From positions 1 to 15,561 of the forward strand of contig DCSM01000156.1 in NCBI GenBank assembly GCA_002325605.1: 15,561 nt of DNA, read 5' to 3'. Made by a program: the position numbers and the translations under genes. Numbering within the stretch: the first letter of the stretch is position 1; every line of letters begins with the position of its first letter. The DNA is from Chloroflexaceae bacterium UBA1466. Lineage in GTDB: Bacteria > Chloroflexota > Chloroflexia > Chloroflexales > Chloroflexaceae. The notes beneath the pieces are model-generated. The model was not told the DNA's origin. It did not search any database and saw only the letters and a program-made list of their open reading frames with translations. This document shows, in pieces, positions 13,064 through 15,561 of this stretch.

Positions 13064-15561
13064 ATGTCTCGCTATCTCAAATTTCTCGCCTTTCTAAGCA
13101 TCGCTACCTTTCTCCTTCTCATTGAACTACTTAGTAACTTCATTCTCGTGTCCGTTAATGCTCAAAAAGAAGATCTTTTGACTCCCATTGCAAATTTGAC
13201 CGTTACGCCTGGCGCAGAAACTAAGTCCATCTCTCAAACCCAGGTTTACCTCCCTCTGATAACTAGAAAACTTGCAGCGGGCCCCTATCTTACGCCGACC
13301 CCTGACCCTAATGCAACGCCTTTGCCCACGATTCCTGCGTCTGCTATTGCTTCTGCGCCGATTGTGCTTCAGCGTGTACCGGAGCGTGGCGAGGAATTGG
13401 CTCCCGAAGCGGCAATAGAACTTACTTTTGACCGCCCAATGGATCATAAATCAGTAGAGTCGCTCTTCCAACTTACTTATCAAAGCTCTGAAACAAGCTT
13501 TAATATGTTTGCAGAACAAATCAAAGCTCCTTCTATTGCTGATTCACTTCCTTTGACTGGGACATTTACTTGGCCCAACACCCATACAATGCGTTTTCAG
13601 CCAGCCCAACCGCTGCGCCGAAAGGCAAATTACGAAGCTAAAGTTGCCGCCGAAGCCCATGATCTGAATGGGCAAACCCTTAGCGATCCTATAGTTTTCA
13701 AGTTTACAACGGCAGGCTACCTCGAAATCGGCCAAGTTAGCCCCGCTAATGAGACAAAAGATGTTGCTCCTGATGCAACAATTACGCTTTTCTTTAATCG
13801 GCCTGTTGTTAGCATTCAAAACTCAATCTACCAAACCCCACTTCCCCAACCTTTGACCTTTACTCCACCAATTTCGGGCCAGGGAGAGTGGATCAATACT
13901 TCAATTTATACTTTTGTTCCCGCTAAACCGCTTCAAAAAGCAACGACTTACACAGCTAAAGTTGATATTGCGCTCAAAGATGTAAAGGGAAATTCTATTT
14001 ATGATGAAGGAAGCGGTTATAGCTGGAGCTTTACGACGATTAAGCCTTTGCCTGTCGCGGTAATTTCTAGCTCACCTGAAAATAAGCAAGATTCTGTCGC
14101 GCTTAATCCTGTAATAAAGGTGATTTTCAATCAGCCTATCATCTTTGATACAACCGATTTCGCTGCCAAGCGATTTGAACTGCGGTCAAAAGATGGCAAA
14201 ATCGTTTCTGGGGCATTAGGTATCTTTCAAGATACTTTGATCTTCACGCCCAGCGAGCAACTGGCTTTTAACCAAGATTATGAGATTTTGCTTAGGGCTG
14301 GATTGCGGAGCAAAAGCAATGATCCTGCGCTTAGTGCAGATTATCTCAGCACTTTTCACACGATTCCATTTCCCCGCATCTTGAAAACTATGCCCAGCGA
14401 GGGTGCTACAGACGTTTCACCCTCTGGCGAGATTGTCATCACTTTCAATGCCCCTATTGATGCCGAAACTGTTGCAAACCATGTAAAAATCACGCCAGAC
14501 CTCAAAGTTCCCCTAGCTTTAGCACCAAAATACATTGATGATAAATTTTCATGTCATTTTTCTTTGACCGAAGCTAATTTTCAATTGCGTCCGACCACAA
14601 GTTATACATTGTATATTGAGCCTGGCATTGCTGATCCCTACGGAAATGTAATTACGCAAGCCTTGAAGATTCATTTTCGCACAGATTCAATGCCTTCACG
14701 GCCTGCGGGAGCGTGGTTTGATGCCCCTGGCTGGCGCATTGCGCTGGTAAATGCCTATCAACCTGCCCGTATCTCGCTTCATACTATCAACATGACTAAT
14801 GTGCAACTTTCCCTTTATAGTTTGCAAGAAGACAATCCTGAATCCTATAGTTCTAGCTCTGAATTTAGTGCTACTAAACTTATCCGTCGTTGGAAGATTC
14901 AGATTACAAATCTTCCAAACGAAGAAATGGTGCAAGAAATTGCGGTCATAACAGATGGCGTAAAATTGCCTGTTGGCCTCTATCAAATAGAGCTAGATAA
15001 TGCGCCCCAAAGTATCCATAATCAGTGGGATAGATGGGATTATCTGGTGCAAAAAACCAAATTCAGGTTGCTTGTTTCAAACGTCAATATAACGCTCAAG
15101 GTTGGAAAAAACGAGGTTCTCGCCTGGGCCAATGATTTTCAAAGCGGTAAACCTGTTGCGGGGCTAAATCTCGCTTTCTTTGCCCCTGGCCAGAGCCAGA
15201 GCGATTTCAATGCTAAATATAGCAAATTGGGCACATCAGCCACCGATTCCGATGGAATAGCCCGCATAAGTACCAATTTCCTCTTTGATTCCTACTCTTA
15301 TATTCCCAATATTCTTGTTCTAGGGCAACAATCCACTTTTGCCGCCGTTTCTTCACTCTGGCAAATTGGGCAAACAAGTCATTATCCCTCAAATATCCCA
15401 ATTCTAAAAGGTTATATCTACACTGAGCGCCCAATTTATCGCCCTAACCAAACCGTTGCTTTCAAGGGGATTTTACGAAAAGAAAGTGATGTTCAATTTA
15501 GTCTTTTTCCAGCAGGGAGCGTGGTAAATGTAAGAATCAATGACTCTAGCTGGCAAGAAGT
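13064..15561 (+). CDS. Secreted Ig-like/alpha-2-macroglobulin protein (partial)
   Basis: This frame is open for 832 codons to the window edge; its 3' end is missing. A signal peptide (1-33, cleavage likely after VNA, no lipobox) is followed by a Thr/Pro-rich linker with PYLTPTPDPNATPLPT (74-89). Four tandem SbsA-type Ig domains follow, each opening with P-x-n-V-x-P...F(N/D)xP and closing in FTT, FHT or FRT: about 99-217, 219-327, 330-435 and 437-541. Macroglobulin domains begin near 545. VGKNEVLAWANDFQSGKPVAG (680-700), ATDSDGIAR (726-734) and YIYTERPIYRPNQTVAFKG (784-802) are the MG1/MG2 pattern of bacterial alpha-2-macroglobulins. Such proteins trap proteases, but whether a thioester is present cannot be seen. 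AGGAG is 6 bases before ATG 13064. Codon use is more AT-rich than in thrS. No partner gene such as pbpC is in view. Confidence 0.88.
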   Translation, partial: MSRYLKFLAFLSIATFLLLIELLSNFILVSVNAQKEDLLTPIANLTVTPGAETKSISQTQVYLPLITRKLAAGPYLTPTPDPNATPLPTIPASAIASAPIVLQRVPERGEELAPEAAIELTFDRPMDHKSVESLFQLTYQSSETSFNMFAEQIKAPSIADSLPLTGTFTWPNTHTMRFQPAQPLRRKANYEAKVAAEAHDLNGQTLSDPIVFKFTTAGYLEIGQVSPANETKDVAPDATITLFFNRPVVSIQNSIYQTPLPQPLTFTPPISGQGEWINTSIYTFVPAKPLQKATTYTAKVDIALKDVKGNSIYDEGSGYSWSFTTIKPLPVAVISSSPENKQDSVALNPVIKVIFNQPIIFDTTDFAAKRFELRSKDGKIVSGALGIFQDTLIFTPSEQLAFNQDYEILLRAGLRSKSNDPALSADYLSTFHTIPFPRILKTMPSEGATDVSPSGEIVITFNAPIDAETVANHVKITPDLKVPLALAPKYIDDKFSCHFSLTEANFQLRPTTSYTLYIEPGIADPYGNVITQALKIHFRTDSMPSRPAGAWFDAPGWRIALVNAYQPARISLHTINMTNVQLSLYSLQEDNPESYSSSSEFSATKLIRRWKIQITNLPNEEMVQEIAVITDGVKLPVGLYQIELDNAPQSIHNQWDRWDYLVQKTKFRLLVSNVNITLKVGKNEVLAWANDFQSGKPVAGLNLAFFAPGQSQSDFNAKYSKLGTSATDSDGIARISTNFLFDSYSYIPNILVLGQQSTFAAVSSLWQIGQTSHYPSNIPILKGYIYTERPIYRPNQTVAFKGILRKESDVQFSLFPAGSVVNVRINDSSWQE

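Noticed and set aside
12763..13125. Plus-strand open frame of 120 codons across the tRNA and next promoter
   Set aside because: It reads through the tRNA complement, both divergent promoters and the start of the macroglobulin-like gene in another frame.
13127..15434. Several minus-strand frames under the macroglobulin-like gene
   Set aside because: They lie opposite an uninterrupted 832-codon frame with clear domain matches and a good promoter and ribosome site.

Overview
The window looks like a chromosomal segment from a member of the Chloroflexota (inference). The signs are a secreted alpha-2-macroglobulin-like protein with SbsA-type Ig domains and a Thr/Pro-rich linker, a DUF4013 membrane protein, a Pro/Glu-repeat membrane-anchored protein, and a moderate base composition that becomes more AT-rich to the right. 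No phage, plasmid, transposase or CRISPR locus is visible. Most of the window reads as ordinary housekeeping and envelope-related chromosome, with a scattered family of small palindromic repeats in the gaps.

Left part (1-5855, + strand): a palindrome-rich spacer leads into a closely packed row of genes. These are a membrane-anchored protein with a 36-bp tandem repeat, thrS (threonyl-tRNA synthetase without a TGS domain), an 87-residue membrane protein, a CinA-family protein whose deamidase half has lost its active-site motif, a DUF4013 membrane protein and a CDP-alcohol phosphatidyltransferase. Short gaps from 347 to 5855 suggest one or two transcripts.

Middle (5856-10566): an alpha/beta hydrolase with an odd triple Trp-Pro repeat converges on a PHB-depolymerase-type esterase. 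Between them lie two back-to-back intrinsic terminators, one per strand. A spacer with twin palindromes precedes a galactose-1-phosphate uridylyltransferase-like protein. A Crp/Fnr-type regulator follows, with a good promoter and a possible operator.

Right part (10567-15561): on the minus strand, in transcription order, are tRNA-Lys(TTT) with its own promoter and terminator, a 69-residue membrane protein overlapping an SPFH/prohibitin-like gene, and a family 2 glycosyltransferase whose promoter abuts the SPFH terminator. Divergent from the tRNA, a large open frame from 13064 runs off the window end. It encodes a signal peptide, four SbsA-type Ig domains and the first macroglobulin domains of a bacterial alpha-2-macroglobulin.

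I did not find a clear new multi-gene system. The best leads are the covarying palindrome family, the degenerate CinA, the Trp-Pro repeat hydrolase, the overlapping SPFH pair and the Ig/macroglobulin protein.
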